This document shows, one piece after another, positions 11,081 to 22,249 of a stretch of DNA of 64,000 bases. The first letter of the stretch is position 1. Each line of letters starts with the position of its first letter. The stretch is from Atrina japonica (taxonomy: Eukaryota; Mollusca; Bivalvia; Pterioida; Pinnidae). The DNA is taken from assembly GCA_030159075.1 (NCBI GenBank), contig BROG01000072.1, positions 826,001-890,000 of the forward strand, written 5' to 3'. Under the pieces are notes generated by a model. That model was not told the origin of the DNA. It was given only the letters and a program-made list of their open reading frames with translations, and did not search any database. The position numbers and the translations under genes were made by a program.

Positions 11081-14000
11081 ACTGTGTTGGTATTTTACAA
11101 ACATGGGAATCTAAAAATTTACAAATTATTTTAACACTCCTTAGGAGTGGAGGAGACTTACAAATGAATGAAAATGACAAAGCTGGGAAAGATGTCAAAA
11201 ACATGTCAAAAATTAGTTTTCCAATTTATTCCAAAAACCGGAAATTAAATCATGCATCCATAAAAATCACTTAGATGCAATTAGTTTTTCAATCCATGCA
11301 GCAGTTCTGGAGAAGATTTTCAAAGAGGTGTACCCTCTGAGACCTATATTGCCCACACTGGATCCTCCTCTGAGTCAATCTGGTCAAAAGACATAAACTT
11401 GTCAGGGGAACTTGGATGCCATACTTGCTTCCTTTATCCTTCAGCGGTTTTGAAGAAAAGTGTGTGAAAAAATGCTACCTCCTTCTTTTTGCAGTTTTAA
11501 AGATTCATAAAGAAATTCATAAAAAATTAAATTTCAGAAAATTCTTCCAGGAAAGAATTTCTCTACCTAATTACATGTAAAACACTTTAAATGAATGCAT
11601 CATGATGAATAAATGAAGATAAAATCAAAGAAATCATACAAAAATAAATAAAAACAAGAAATTGTCTTGATTTTGCACAGCTAAATCAAATGTCCCCATT
11701 CTAAGAAAGGAAAGAGTACTGTTGTCTTTGACAATGTTTAACTCTAGAAAGAGGAAGAGAGATTGGTGTTAACATTTGTTATGTTTGTGTAAATTATATA
11801 ATACTATGCTATTGTACTGTGGTGATATGATATAGGATTTTGGAAATGTTGAACAATGTTAATTTGGTGTAGTATGTTGATAATTGGGGCTTTGAGGAAC
11901 TCCCACAAAAAGTCCCAAAATGTTTTACCATTATCAAATTGAAATATTTATGATAACAGACACAAAAGAAAAATAGTTTAACCCTAACACCCACTGTACA
12001 CTCTACAAACAGATAATATATTCTTGGGGAGCCTGTGTGGCCAAGCGTTTAAAGTTTTACTTTTAAAATCACAAAAGCCTCTTACTGTAGGCTTTCAATT
12101 AGCATCTTTTGATTTTTGTCACACCCAATTGTTGTCATTTTACTTGTGAAAGGCCCAGGCCTATTTTTAAATTTTTCTTTTTACATGTGTAACTTGAATT
12201 TGAAGTAACCAAAGATTCTACATTGCTCCTAAATCCAAAATAAAGCAGCAAAGACTTAACCCCACTATACATAAGTACATGTCAAAGTGATTGTTAAACA
12301 ATCTTAGTAAAAATTCAATTAAAAAAAAAACAAAACATTAAATTAACAAATAAACAAACAAAAAGGACAATCCCTGTAAGTATTGCCATGATGTCATTAC
12401 TATGTATACCAAGTATCATCATCCTATCTCAAACACATAGACAGTTATGCCCTGGACAGTATTTATTTTAGCAAAGGGCAATAACTCTGTATACAAAGGG
12501 CCAATCCCTGTAATGTTTGTTCATGACACATTGCTATGATGTCATTACTATATATACCAAGTATCATCATCCTATCTCAAATACATAGACAGTTATGCCC
12601 TGGACAGTATTTTTTGGCAAAGGGCAATAACTCTGTAAATAAAGAGTGGGTCCTTGTAACTTTTGTTCATGACACATCGTCTTGATGTCATTACCATGTA
12701 TACCAAATATCATCATCCTACCTTGAGTAGGAAGAGAGTTATGCTCTGGACACGAAACTATTGGAAGAAGAAGAACAGGAAGAAGAAGAAGAAACTTGTA
12801 CAAAAACAATATGTCTCCCTTCAGAGAAGGGGAGACATAATGAAAATGTTTAAATGACATCATATATGGTATTTTCTGATATCTATAAAATTAACAAACT
12901 TTAATCACAAATCTATGAAGATCACTCACTGACTCAGATACAATTAGTTTTTCAATTCATGCAGCAATTCTGGAGGTAAAGATTTTATAAAGAGGGTGCC
13001 TCCGGGGAATCTTTTCCCTCACCCTGGTTCCATCCCCTGGGCTGATCTGGCCAAAATGAATAAACTTTTCCTATAAAGTTTCATCAAAATCCCCTCAGCA
13101 GTTTTGGAGAAGAAGTAAAAAATGTGGAAAATTACCCTCTTCCCTTCCTTCATTTTTGCAGTCTTTTGGAATTCATAAAAAAATTCAAAAAATGATATTT
13201 CAGCAATATTCTTTCAGGGAAGCATTTATCTACCAAATCACAGGTAAAACACATAAAATGAATGCATCATAATGAATAAAAAAGGGGAGAAATCAAAGAA
13301 ATCATACAAAAATGAATGAAAATTGCAAGTCTTAAAAGACGTCAAAAATGTGTCAAAAAATTATTTTCCGATTTCAACGACATTAACAAAACTGAATCAT
13401 ACATCTATATAGATCACTCAGATACAGTTAGTTTTTCAATTCATGCAGCGGTTCTGCAGGAGAAAATTTTTAAAGAGAGGTACTCCCTGGGGCCTCTATT
13501 GCCCCACCCTGGATCCATCCCTGGACTGATCTGGCCGAAATGAACAAGAAGAAGTCTTAAGTGTAAAAAGTTACGGACAGATGGATGGACAGACAGACGA
13601 CGGACAAAAGGCGATCAGAAAAGCTCACTTGAACCTTCGGTTCAGGTAAGCTAAAAATTAAAAACAAAACACTCTTCAATGATGCTCTATCTCCTGGTGT
13701 GTGGGGACACAATCCTATGTTTTGGTTATTATCTGATATTTTCAACATAATTTTGTCAAAATGATCAATGAAAAAATTAAAATGTCTGTAATTTGACATT
13801 TATCTACATACATTTTATACAATTTATATAAAGAACTCACAGAGCGTCTCAACTTAAATAGCTTGCCACTTTATTCACCCCCTCCGTGTCTTAACTGAAT
13901 ATGTAATTTTTGAAATGACAATTGTAATGAATAGTTAATAATTTCAGTTAATAAAAAGAATTCATAACTGAAATAAATTAAATTTGATGAAAGGGTATAT

Positions 14001-16624
14001 CACATTTAATGACAAATTTATTTCATTTTAAAGTAAGCATGTTCCCAAATTTAATTACATTACAAATTGACCAAACACATTTAATTTTCCAACAAAAACG
14101 TAAATTTTGTTTTAAAAAGTATGTTGTGGTTGTTTTTTTTAAAGGTATATACAGTTGAATCTATCATGACATACCAAACAAGATCTGCAGTAATTTTTTC
14201 CCGAACAGGTGTTACCATAGTTGATGTTTAAATTATCATTTATCAGAGTAGTTATATAAATATTGAATTTCTTAGGAACAGGTGGCTTTATGCCAATAAA
14301 TGTCAACCTGTTATTTTATGAACAAGACATTTCAAAATAAAAATACAAAGATAAGATATAAAGCTTTTTAAATAATTCATACATCTGAGCACATGTGAAG
14401 TGTTTTGATGAACAAACAGATGAAAGACATACATGTACCAGTACATGTATCAAAAACATGTGTTCTCACTAGAATAGGTCTGACACCCAACACTGTTTTA
14501 AAAGTATGTAAATATCAGTACTAAATGTATAGAGACTAAACTCATCAACCCCTGAAGTCACATTTGGACCTGCCTATTTCAAAGAATGGCTAAGTCCACT
14601 GTCAGAATTCAGGGGTGTATGATTTAGAATCAAAATTTTATAATTTTACAGGAAATATGAAACCATTCACTCCTGAATTATGACAGTAGACCATACTATT
14701 CATTCATTTGGGTGAGTCTAAATGTGACCACAGGGGTTGATGAGTGAAACAAATTTTGGTACCTACTACTGTATACTTGGTTATTTTCGCCCTTTTACGT
14801 AACAAAATAGTTTTAATCCAAATTTTTTATCATCTATCCTGTGAAGTCCAAAGTGACACAATCTTCAATTAGTTGAAGGCAGTCACTCAAGAAGTAGAAG
14901 TTAACAGAGACAGACTATTTTATATAAATATGTGACACTTCTAGAAAAAATGTTTCCTGTGAGTTACTTGCTTGCTTTGGCTTGAGTTTACAAGAGGCGC
15001 GACTATTTAAAGCACTTCCCACTCCTTGTCGTGAGGTAGGGAGGGAGGTGTTTTAGTGTGTCTTTATGTTCTTGCTTGAGTGGTCCATATTTCCACTTTT
15101 GAAGTGTCACAATCAGTGGTCTTCATGTTGAAAATCTGGTGCTCTATCAAATGAGCTACTCTGTGGGTTAGTGATAGTCACCATCTCACTAACAAAAGTT
15201 TATTATGTACAGAGATTTCCCAAGTGGCATTTTGGGTTGATATAGAACTCATTCCAGGTGTTAAAGCAAAACTGGCAATTTCCTCTCCCTCCACTTATTT
15301 TCTGCAACACAATTCAAATCTTTTTGACTACAAATTCCCGATATTATCCTCTTTAATTTTATCTTGTCAGAATATATGTTGGAAATAATTCTTTAATCTT
15401 AAACTTTACCCTAATTTTCCCAATTCAAGCATGAAAATCTCCAATATCATAGACCCTAGACCAACTCTCAAATACAACACATGCAGGGAAACCCCTGTAT
15501 GTACATGTAAATTTAATCTAGTTCAGGTTTTGGGGCGTTACAGTAATGAGAGTAAAGGTTTTTTAGCTGGTGGATTTGGGCATTAAAGTAATGAGATCTA
15601 GAGTAAGGGTTTTTTAGCAGGTGGTATTGGGCATTACAGTTTTGAAAGAGTTAAAACTTCGAGCCTTGGCATAAATTCAAAATACTGGTCAAAATTTGAG
15701 GAAATTCATATATACATGTAGCTGTTTATCTCTCCAGCTGTTTATATACATGTTTATATCTTGGTGGGAAGTAATAAAAATCTAAACAAATAAAACACTC
15801 TTTTTCATGTACCTACAACTTACAGTATTGGACCCAATAAGAGCCCAAAGTGCTAAAAAATGGGGGAAGGGTGGGTGTTTACTGAGACCAATTAACAATC
15901 AAATTGACATACAACATTATATTTTTTATAAGGCACAGTGGTAAAGTTGTTGTATTAATTACCGAGGTCACCTAACAACATTCATCTGTTGCTGGGGGGG
16001 GGTTAAAGATAAACTGTTGCTTATGTTTTTCTGCTCCATTCTTGATCAGGTGTGAAAAAGGTGATAGAATCTGAATTATAGCAGTCATAAGGACATTGAC
16101 GCTTACTGGGTAGAATAGAGTCCCTGTAATATACATGAATTTAAAAGGCTTATAGATGATTTGTATAATATTAATATTTATACCTACCTGTCTTACTCTT
16201 TGTAATTTCATGTAAATGATATGCACACAGGTACGGCAACAAGTTGTCTAGCACTCTCCCAGGTAAATCTGTATAAAACAATATGAAGATTAAAAAATAA
16301 AAACATTTTGCATGTTCAAGATCAACCAACCAATTCTATAATTTAACTTATTACATCTTTATATTTTTTCATTTTAATTTCCAGTGATATTAACATAAAA
16401 TTTATACTTTTGTCAGACATGTCTTATTTCATGCCCCTAAGGTTGAGGACCCAGACTTGGAGTCAACACATTTATTCAATTGGTTTTTTGTTTTTTGTTT
16501 GTTTGTTTATTGTTGTTTAATGTCCAACTCAAGAATCTTTCATTCATATGGAGACATCACCAATTGCAGGTGAAGGGCTTCAAATTTTGGCATATGCTTG
16601 GCACTTACGGCCTTTGAACAGTGA

Positions 16625-16693
<69 letters not shown>

Positions 16694-17550
16694 GGTTTTT
16701 TTGTTCTTTAACGTGCTGACACCTATTATGACACAGGACATTGGTTTTTACTGTCTCATCCAAAGGACAGGAAACTAACCTGCCGCCGGCTGGACACCAC
16801 CTCATGATCATGAGTCAAACGTGCTACCGATTGAGCCAGGTCGGCTCTTATTCAATTGGTGATTCCAGTGTCAAAAATAGCCATTTCACTGCTCATCTAA
16901 AGCCTTGTTGAGAATTTTGTTTCTGGCAAAACCATCACCAACAACCTGATAGTTTTTGCAAAATAATCAAAGTGTTACCCCCAAATGGAGGCTGTAAACT
17001 ACATTTTAAGAATTAAAATACTTGAATTTTCAAAATGTATCAGTAAATTTCAAATGAGCAATATCTACTCTTTATAGTTAATACTTTAGCATGTCTTGGT
17101 TGAAGACATTTTATTATACTGGTGTTGTGGCACAATTATCTCCATGATCTTCTCCAACATTTGTTTAAATCATGCACCCCTAGAATCACTGGACAATGCT
17201 TAGTATTTAATTTAAGAAGAGTCCCCTTTTATCAGGGATCATGAATTAATTTTGTCAATTTGATTTGTGTATTTTATTTCACTAACTGTAAAATACTTTT
17301 TATTTCCAGAGGTTATTAAGTCTCTGTCATCTTAATTCATCAACCCCTGAAAAACAAATGACTCTTCTGTAAATCAATGACTTACATCAGTCCAAATGTG
17401 TCTTTGGGGTAAATGGATTAAATACAGAGTTACATCTACAAGCAAACATTTTATAGAAAAATACTAAAACTTACCATTAAGAGTATCAATAGAGTAAATG
17501 GCTGCATTTTCACCGACAAATGATGATGCTATGTCTAATAAAGACGACAT
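5603..17550 (-). CDS. LRRC41: LRRC41 (MUF1)-like ubiquitin ligase receptor, 5' four exons, C-terminus missing
   Basis: Four minus-strand exons (17550-17475, 16268-16188, 10135-9956, 6760-5603) with AG/GT borders all join at phase 1 into 498 residues plus a split codon. The translation is colinear with vertebrate LRRC41 as I remember it: a BC-box-like N-terminus, then an LPGxxLxxLLPxL helix, a region around LWQKHVHKRW, a block RTLLWTLINHGILTE, a Lys/Arg-rich and acidic linker with DLYD, and a first LRR (SLRKFALFYTG). In vertebrates this family binds Elongin BC and assembles a Cullin/Rbx ubiquitin ligase with the LRRs as the substrate side. The human protein is roughly 800 residues, so about a third is absent. 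The continuing exons were not seen in 1-5602. The family assignment rests on remembered similarity, not an alignment. Confidence 0.82.
6923..7099 (-). CDS. 58-aa small ORF inside the LRRC41-like intron
   Basis: An ATG at 7099 opens 58 codons to a TAA at 6925-6923. The product starts MTMAVEHVEGRFASLFVGDI and has a basic KKKR cluster in the middle. A donor-like CAG|GTATGA occurs internally near 7003, but joining it to the 6760 exon hits a stop quickly, so it is not an alternative LRRC41 exon in any simple way. I do not recognise it. It could be a chance open frame. Confidence 0.2.
   Translation of the reverse strand: MTMAVEHVEGRFASLFVGDIQKVGYWKKKRFRYDFSIINHLFTGSVDNSKIIDLIASR
7100..9955. other. 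LRRC41-like intron, nothing recognised
   Basis: The part of the intron between exons 3 and 4 upstream of the small ORF. AT-rich, with no repeat family or exon that I can support. Confidence 0.5.
9956..10135 (-). CDS. LRRC41: LRRC41-like exon 3
   Basis: The acceptor is TTTCAG at 10136 and the donor is CCAG|GTAATG at 9955. The 180-bp exon keeps phase 1 and encodes residues 54-112, beginning WASYNNLWQKHVHKRW. The spacing and the LW...KR cluster match the family's region after the LPxxxL helix. The split codon with exon 2 reads Asp (G|AT). Confidence 0.8.
10200..10530. repeat. AT/ATAC microsatellite cluster
   Basis: Several TA, TATACA and CATA runs, the longest at about 10477-10509, lie just upstream of exon 3 in its intron. 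Confidence 0.8.
10750..11047 (+). mobile_element. TTAA-flanked MITE (GGGGCATTAGCTGTG family), 3' truncated
   Basis: TTAA at 10746-10749 precedes the terminal sequence GGGGCATTAGCTGTGTTTACC. The body matches the complete copy at 40257-40626 through TATATCAGTCTAAATAGTAAAA. The 3' terminal repeat is missing because another dispersed repeat begins at about 11048. Confidence 0.5.
11048..11660. repeat. dispersed repeat R5, copy 1
   Basis: Starts near ACAAGAGGCCCATGGGCCAC. Shares TAGTTTTTCAATCCATGCAGCAGTT and the following GAGGTGTACC...GGATCC block with 12840-13310 and 13310-13650. No coding function is apparent. Confidence 0.5.
12363..12840. repeat. three diverged tandem copies of about 150 bp, hairpin end
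   Basis: The unit contains GATGTCATTACTATGTATACC, ATCATCATCCTA and GGGCAATAACTCTGT, repeated from about 12363, 12500 and 12650. The block closes with a GAAGAAGAA run and an inverted repeat ATGTCTCCCTTC/GAAGGGGAGACAT at about 12810-12838. A 3' hairpin of this kind is seen at ends of several bivalve non-autonomous elements. Confidence 0.55.
12841..13650. repeat. dispersed repeat R5, two further copies
   Basis: Two diverged copies of the 11.05-kb repeat lie in tandem. The second ends with a GGACAGATGGATGGACAGAC tract and a palindrome around TGAACCTTCGGTTCA (about 13630-13645). Short frames in it are not coding. Confidence 0.5.
14541..14744. mobile_element. fold-back MITE, CTCATCAACCCCTG family (M6)
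   Basis: The ends CTCATCAACCCCTGAAGTCA and the inverted CACAGGGGTTGATGAG form roughly 30-bp imperfect inverted repeats including TCACATTTGGAC/GTCTAAATGTGA. Further copies or halves occur at 17337, 36168, 49666, 51096 and, nested, 61697. Confidence 0.6.
15822..16075. mobile_element. MITE, CCGTATTCCACCC family, diverged copy
   Basis: Shares GACCCAATAAGAGC, AAGGCACAGTGGTAAAGTTGTTG and the following ACAACATTC...GTTGCTGGGG block with the copies at 23929 and 60883. The ends are eroded. Confidence 0.45.
16188..16268 (-). CDS. LRRC41: LRRC41-like exon 2, LPxxxLxxLLPxL helix
   Basis: The acceptor is TTTTATACAG at 16269 and the donor is ACAG|GTAGGT at 16187. The 81-bp exon keeps phase 1 on both sides and encodes residues 27-52, LPGRVLDNLLPYLCAYHLHE and onward. 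This matches the segment that follows the BC box in LRRC41 (LPGPILQSILPLL in human as recalled), the place where a Cullin-box-like motif is expected. The Pro of LPxP is Arg here. Confidence 0.82.
16485..16847 (-). mobile_element. SINE family A with 13-bp target duplication and internal poly-G
   Basis: A complete minus-strand copy. The tRNA-like head (GCCGACCTGGCTCAATCGG on the minus strand) ends at 16847 and the A-rich AAACAACAATAAACAAACA tail lies at 16485-16520. TTATTCAATTGGT flanks both sides (16472-16484 and 16848-16860), a 13-bp target duplication typical of LINE-driven insertion. The body is interrupted by a 65-nt G run at 16628-16692. Confidence 0.8.
16628..16692. repeat. 65-nt homopolymeric G tract
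   Basis: An uninterrupted run of G inside the SINE. It produces long glycine or proline frames that are not genes. In related copies the corresponding site is only a few C residues (AACCCTCACTG), so it has expanded after insertion. Length may be uncertain in the assembly. Confidence 0.85.
17337..17421. mobile_element. M6 fold-back MITE, half copy
   Basis: TTCATCAACCCCTGAAAAAC and CAGTCCAAATGTGTCTTTGG match the ends of the family described at 14541. Confidence 0.4.
17475..17550 (-). CDS. LRRC41: LRRC41-like exon with start codon and BC-box-like motif
   Basis: The ATG at 17550-17548 opens 25 codons and one base before a CAATG|GTAAG-type donor at 17474. Residues 3-12 (SLLDIASSFV) fit the Elongin BC box pattern [APST]-L-x3-C-x3-[AILV] except that Cys is Ala. 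The start is chosen because the motif sits directly after it, as near the N-terminus of the family. The frame stays open 28 codons upstream to a possible acceptor (TTTTTAG at about 17640), so the exon may carry a spliced 5' UTR or a longer N-terminus. Confidence 0.75.
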
Positions 17551-18084
17551 GATGAACGTTGAAGACACACTGACACTGTTACAACTGGTATGTATCAGAA
17601 ATAGATTAGTGTACTTCTGATCTGTCTGTATCACCTAAAAATATTACAAAAAAGCTTTAGAACAATCATTGCTATTTAGACATCATGCAAATACCAAATG
17701 AAATTAAATACTGGGAAAATAGGTACAGTATATATACCTGGTACAAAAATGTACATGTACCAAGAAGGGAATCTTATGATTATTATGGTAGAAAAAAACA
17801 CTTTTTCCCCTTGTTTGTATTTTATTTTTATGGGGAGATACATATACATATCCTGTCAAAATGCTTGTAAGTAAAAGATCTACATGCTTTGGTGAAATGT
17901 AACTGCCTGTGATGATTGGATTTCAGTGAGACATTGGTAATGTGTAAAGACTTTATTCAGCACATTGTCAAACAAAATAATGTTACAGAACTTAACATAG
18001 GTATGTTAAACATGTACATGTATGATGTGGGAAAGTGAGTGCTTACAAAACAAAGAAGAACCAAAAAAGTGTTACATCTTTTGG

Positions 18085-18428
18085 TATTTGTGTGTCTCTG
18101 TGTGTGTTTGTGTGTGTGCATGTGTGTCTGTGTCTGTGTGTGTGCATGTGTGTCTGTGTCTGTGCAAGTGTGTCTGTGCATGTGTGTCTGTGTGTGTGTG
18201 CATGTGTGTCTGTGTCTGTGCATGTGTGTCTGTGTCTGTGCAAGTGTGTCTGTGTCTGTGCATGTGTGTCTGTGTGTGTGTGCATGTGTGTCTGTGTCTG
18301 TGCAAGTGTGTCTGTGTGTGTCTGTGCATGTGTGTCTGTGTCTGTGCATGTGTGTCTATGCATGTGTCTGTGTCTGTGCAAGTGTGTGTGTCTGTGTGTG
18401 TCTGTGTCTGTGCATGTGTGTCTGTGTG
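18085..18428. repeat. TGTGTC/TGTGCA variable repeat
   Basis: About 340 bp of mixed TGTGTCTG, TGTGCATG and TGTGCAAG units. All six frames across it are open and low complexity. These are repeat artefacts, not proteins. Confidence 0.9.
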
Positions 18429-18447
18429 AAAAAACAAAAAAAAAAAA

Positions 18448-18510
<63 letters not shown>

Positions 18511-18530
18511 ACAAAATAAAAAAAAACAGA
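18429..18530. repeat. A-rich tract
   Basis: About 100 bp of nearly pure A with a few C and T, abutting the TGTGTC array. It may be the tail of an old retroposed insertion. Confidence 0.85.
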
Positions 18531-19083
18531 AACTTGTACCAGGTGTATGATTTTTTTTATGTACATGAAGGCTGTATAAATTATTACATGTACATGTATT
18601 TAACACCATGTAACTAATACCTCCATTATATTTGGCAGCTGTACAATGTACCGGTATGCTATTTATCTAAATGAAATGACACTAAATGATTCAACAATAT
18701 TCTATTTATATATAACTTTAAATGTCAGATCTATTTTTAAAATAAATAATAAATAGCCAGCTATATAGACTTGTTTCCAATAATAGTTTCACATATATCC
18801 TAAAATATATATTAAATAAATTAAAATGACTTCAAACCATGCCTAATTACTAGAATGACTGTCCAGGTCACTAAATTACATGTATATTAGGATGATTCAG
18901 CAGGAAAGTAAATAATGTAGTCTTTATATTTAAACAATCAGTTTTAGTCAATTTTTCTGAAATCCAGATTTCCATCTTTTGAAAGTCATGGACAGGTACA
19001 TTGTATAAAATATGCTGTTTTATCAGTGATATATAAAGCCTAACAAACCTTATATAGGATTTGTGGTATACATTAGAGCACAG

Positions 19084-19090
19084 TATATAT

Positions 19091-19175
<85 letters not shown>

Positions 19176-19249
19176 TATAGATATATATATCTATATATCT
19201 ATATATCTAACTATCTATCTATCTATCTATATATATATATATATATATC
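19084..19249. repeat. (TA)n and (GATA/TCTA)n microsatellite
   Basis: A long TA run (about 19097-19173) followed by GATA and TCTA units. Confidence 0.9.
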
Positions 19250-20307
19250 CAAAGTCTCTCTTCCTTGTATAATTATAACCAAAATCTATATAAACACTTC
19301 ATACGAAATATTTCGGTTCTACAACCTGCCTTCATCAGTTGTTTAATTGTAATAGCAACCAGGCAAAACCAACATACAAAGACATCACGACTCAACAAAC
19401 AAGAAAATTTATGCCAAAATGAGAAGAATTATTCCGAAAAAAATTCTGTTATTTTACACTTTTTTTCTTTCGACATTTGCTTCAAAGGAATCTAGATAAT
19501 ATATGAATAAGAACAACTTGTCTGGACCGTCAGCCTAACTTTGGAAGAAAGCATACACTGTCAGTCACTGTAAATAAGTAACTTAGACCAGTCCAAATGT
19601 GTCTTTTGCGATAAATGGGTTAAGAAACATGTAGACCTTCATCATGTACACATATGTACATATCTATTATAGGAATTCCCTGATGTGCAAGGTCAAACAG
19701 GTCACAAATATGATGAACTACATGTAACATGATGATCACTAGTCTAGCATGCAAAAACAAGAAAGCTGTATGCATAAGGTCAATTTACATGCAAAAAAAA
19801 CCCACTTTTTTGCAAGTAGTGCCTTTAACCATGAAAGACCTTTTTCCCCAAGAAAAACCCATTTCATCTTATAAATTCTGTTTACACACAAGAAATTATC
19901 AAACACTTGCATGCAGCCAATCAGAACTGTTGATGTGACCAAATGAAAGTTTATTTCTTTCAGAGATGCCATTTTTTAATTGAAAAAATAAATTATGTCT
20001 TCTAATCTAGTCGCTGATATTTACCAAATGAAGCAATGTTTTGAAATGAACAATTTAGGGAGTAAAGATACATGTATCGGTACATACAGCATATTTAGAA
20101 TATTCAAAAATATGGAAATAAAGAAAATATATCAATAAATTTGTCCCAAATAGAGTAACAAGACAAAGTGCAAATTTATTGTCTATTGAGACTGAAAAAA
20201 TGAAAAGGAAACATAGAGCAAAATAAAGCATTATTTTTTTCTGGGCTTTTTCCCCTGTTCCTTTTTTGTGACTTCTTTCTAATTAACACCAAAATCTCTC
20301 TCTCTCA

Positions 20308-20424
20308 TCGGCTTAGCTCATCGGAAGCGCGTTCAACTCTTGATCATGAGGTTGTGAGTTTGAGTCCAGGTTGAGACAGTAAAAACCAAAGTCCCATGTC
20401 ACAGTAAGTGCCGGCACGTTAAAG
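20308..20424 (+). mobile_element. SINE family A, 5' head fragment
   Basis: TCGGCTTAGCTCATCGG (box A-like) and AGTTTGAGTCC (box B-like) are followed by GTCCCATGTCACAGTAAGTG and GCACGTTAAAG, matching the first half of the copy at 32341. It runs directly into repeat R6. Confidence 0.6.
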
Positions 20425-21242
20425 CGATATAACTAAATAAGCTGTCACAATAACTATTTTTGTCCCCTGATCTATAGTCGAGAATATGATAAAATGCGTG
20501 TTCAAATACATTATCAAACAGGTAAAACATTGTAAAAGATCTTCTTTTTCGTAGTTATTTGTTTTATTAGAATTTAAGTTTTCTCGTACCTTAAAAAACC
20601 CATCTGTATTTTTCCATGGCGTATGCAATGACTTTTCAGATAAACTCTATCGCCATAACAAATGTAGTTTTTGTACTTTGTAATTCTGTCAGGGAATCTC
20701 GGTCCTTTACATGCTTGGACTATGTTAACTATGTTTTATTGGAAAGTGCATGTATTATGTAAAATATATGCTTTTAAATGCTATTTTCAATACCTGAAGA
20801 AAATCAGATGAATATATGAATAAATATATCAGGTCACTAAAAGAAATTTTTCCGATATTTTAATGTTACCCTGAATGCTGACATTGACAAAATCAAAACA
20901 ATATAACTGTGAAAAGTATGCACACCTCATGTTTTACAATTGAATCACCATGTCTGGTGGAGTTGGGCAGTTCATGATCACATGTAAAGAATGATAAAGC
21001 CGAGAATGCGATGGGCAAGTTAAAAATGAGTCAAGATCACCCAATATACCCAGCATATGGACAATTTCAGAAACAAATGTTTTGAAACAACGAAAAAGAC
21101 AAACTTTGCATGATTTAGGTATGAAATGATGATGTACGAAAATAAACACAAAGGGTAATAAGAATAGAATGTATATTAACTGCAAACAGCATGTGTTTAT
21201 TTGGTCATTTGATAATCTTCGTAAAAAATTACCAAAAGTTAA
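20425..21242. repeat. dispersed repeat R6, interrupted copy
   Basis: 20425-20520 and 20995-21242 together match the uninterrupted copy at 50087-50425. The intervening 474 bp (20521-20994) is absent there, so it is either an insertion here or a deletion in the other copy. Minus-strand frames in both copies translate similarly, which reflects repeat homology rather than a demonstrated gene. Confidence 0.5.
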
Positions 21243-21261
21243 TTTGCAATGCTCAAAGTAT

Positions 21262-21935
21262 TGTAACGTTTCACACTAGCGTAAACTACACACGTAGACA
21301 TGGGTGAATTACAAATATAAACAACACGGGTCCGACTACGAAGAGAACAGCACAAATTCACGTAACAAATAAAAACACTTTAACAGGTCTAAATTACCTG
21401 CCTGCAGGCTTAAGCCTTCGGACACTGAGTATACAAAGAGTGAAAAATCCGGTCACACACAGGAGCATGTTTTATTGGCCACACATTGTACCAAATAAAA
21501 CAACCAAAAAGTAAACCATATTATTTATTCATTTCATTCTCCCTACAACTAAAGTCTGAAAATGAACAGCAACAATATCACTTAACCCAAACTATTTCAC
21601 GAGTATCTCGTGCACCGTGATAAGCCAGACGTACGTCATTTTAACAAAAAGCACAACTTTATAAAATTATACTTAAATCAGTAAAAACATTACGACATAC
21701 TCAAAATACACAAAGATACACACAACTAGTGTCCAAAATAACATTTTATCATGATGACAGGGAATGATGGCAACACAATGAATCAGGATGAAAATGGATT
21801 GAAAAACCAAAAGTTCACCTCATGTTCATTTCTCCAAAAGAGACAGGGAAATAGAGAACGTAACACTGCATCACACGTGTTTTATAAGGTAACACTTTCC
21901 AAAAGATACCTGAATAATTTAATGAACCAATTCAC
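21262..21935 (-). mobile_element. partial LTR, homologous to the solo LTR at 27920
   Basis: In reverse complement this segment aligns along its length with about 28110-28787, ending GTGAAACGTTACA. Shared landmarks include GAAATAGTTTGGGTTAAGT, TTTTGGACACTAGT and GTGTGGCCA. The 5' third is missing where a family A SINE fragment begins at about 21937. Confidence 0.6.
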
Positions 21936-21936
21936 T

Positions 21937-22046
21937 TAAAATGGCCATAAGTGCTGTGTATAGGCCAAAAATTGAAGCCTTCACCGGCATTTGGTGACGT
22001 CTCCATAGGAGTGAAATATTCTTGAGTGGGACGTTAAACAACAATA

Positions 22047-22050
<4 letters not shown>
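21937..22050 (+). mobile_element. SINE family A, 3' half
   Basis: Carries GGCCATAAGTGC, GGCATTTGGTGACGTC and TTGAGTGGGACGTTAAACAA of the family tail. The tail runs into a (CT)n array at 22051-22081. Confidence 0.65.

Positions 22051-22081
<31 letters not shown>
22051..22081. repeat. (CT)n microsatellite
   Basis: About 30 bp of perfect CT repeat directly after a SINE tail. Confidence 0.85.
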
Positions 22082-22083
<2 letters not shown>

Positions 22084-22249
22084 GCTCGACTGTTGTTATG
22101 TTCACAATGTTACATGTAAAGTGTATCTAGCTCTTCAAAATACACAGATTAAACAACTTTTAATAGTGAGCGCAGCTCGAGCGGCGCAAAGCGAGCTTTT
22201 ATGATAATGCGAATGTGTAAGTACAAATAGGTCAAATTTACACATACTA

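Larger units (their letters stand above)
17551..20300. other. upstream of LRRC41-like start exon, repeats only
   Basis: Apart from the simple repeats listed separately I see no exon with convincing borders. Confidence 0.45.

Noticed and set aside
16548..16811. Frames with long Gly or Pro runs
   Set aside because: They read through the 65-nt G tract inside a SINE.
17957..18617. Several overlapping open frames of 130-190 codons in both strands
   Set aside because: They are translations of the TGTGTC array and the adjoining poly-A; Cys/Val or His/Thr repeats plus Lys or Phe runs.
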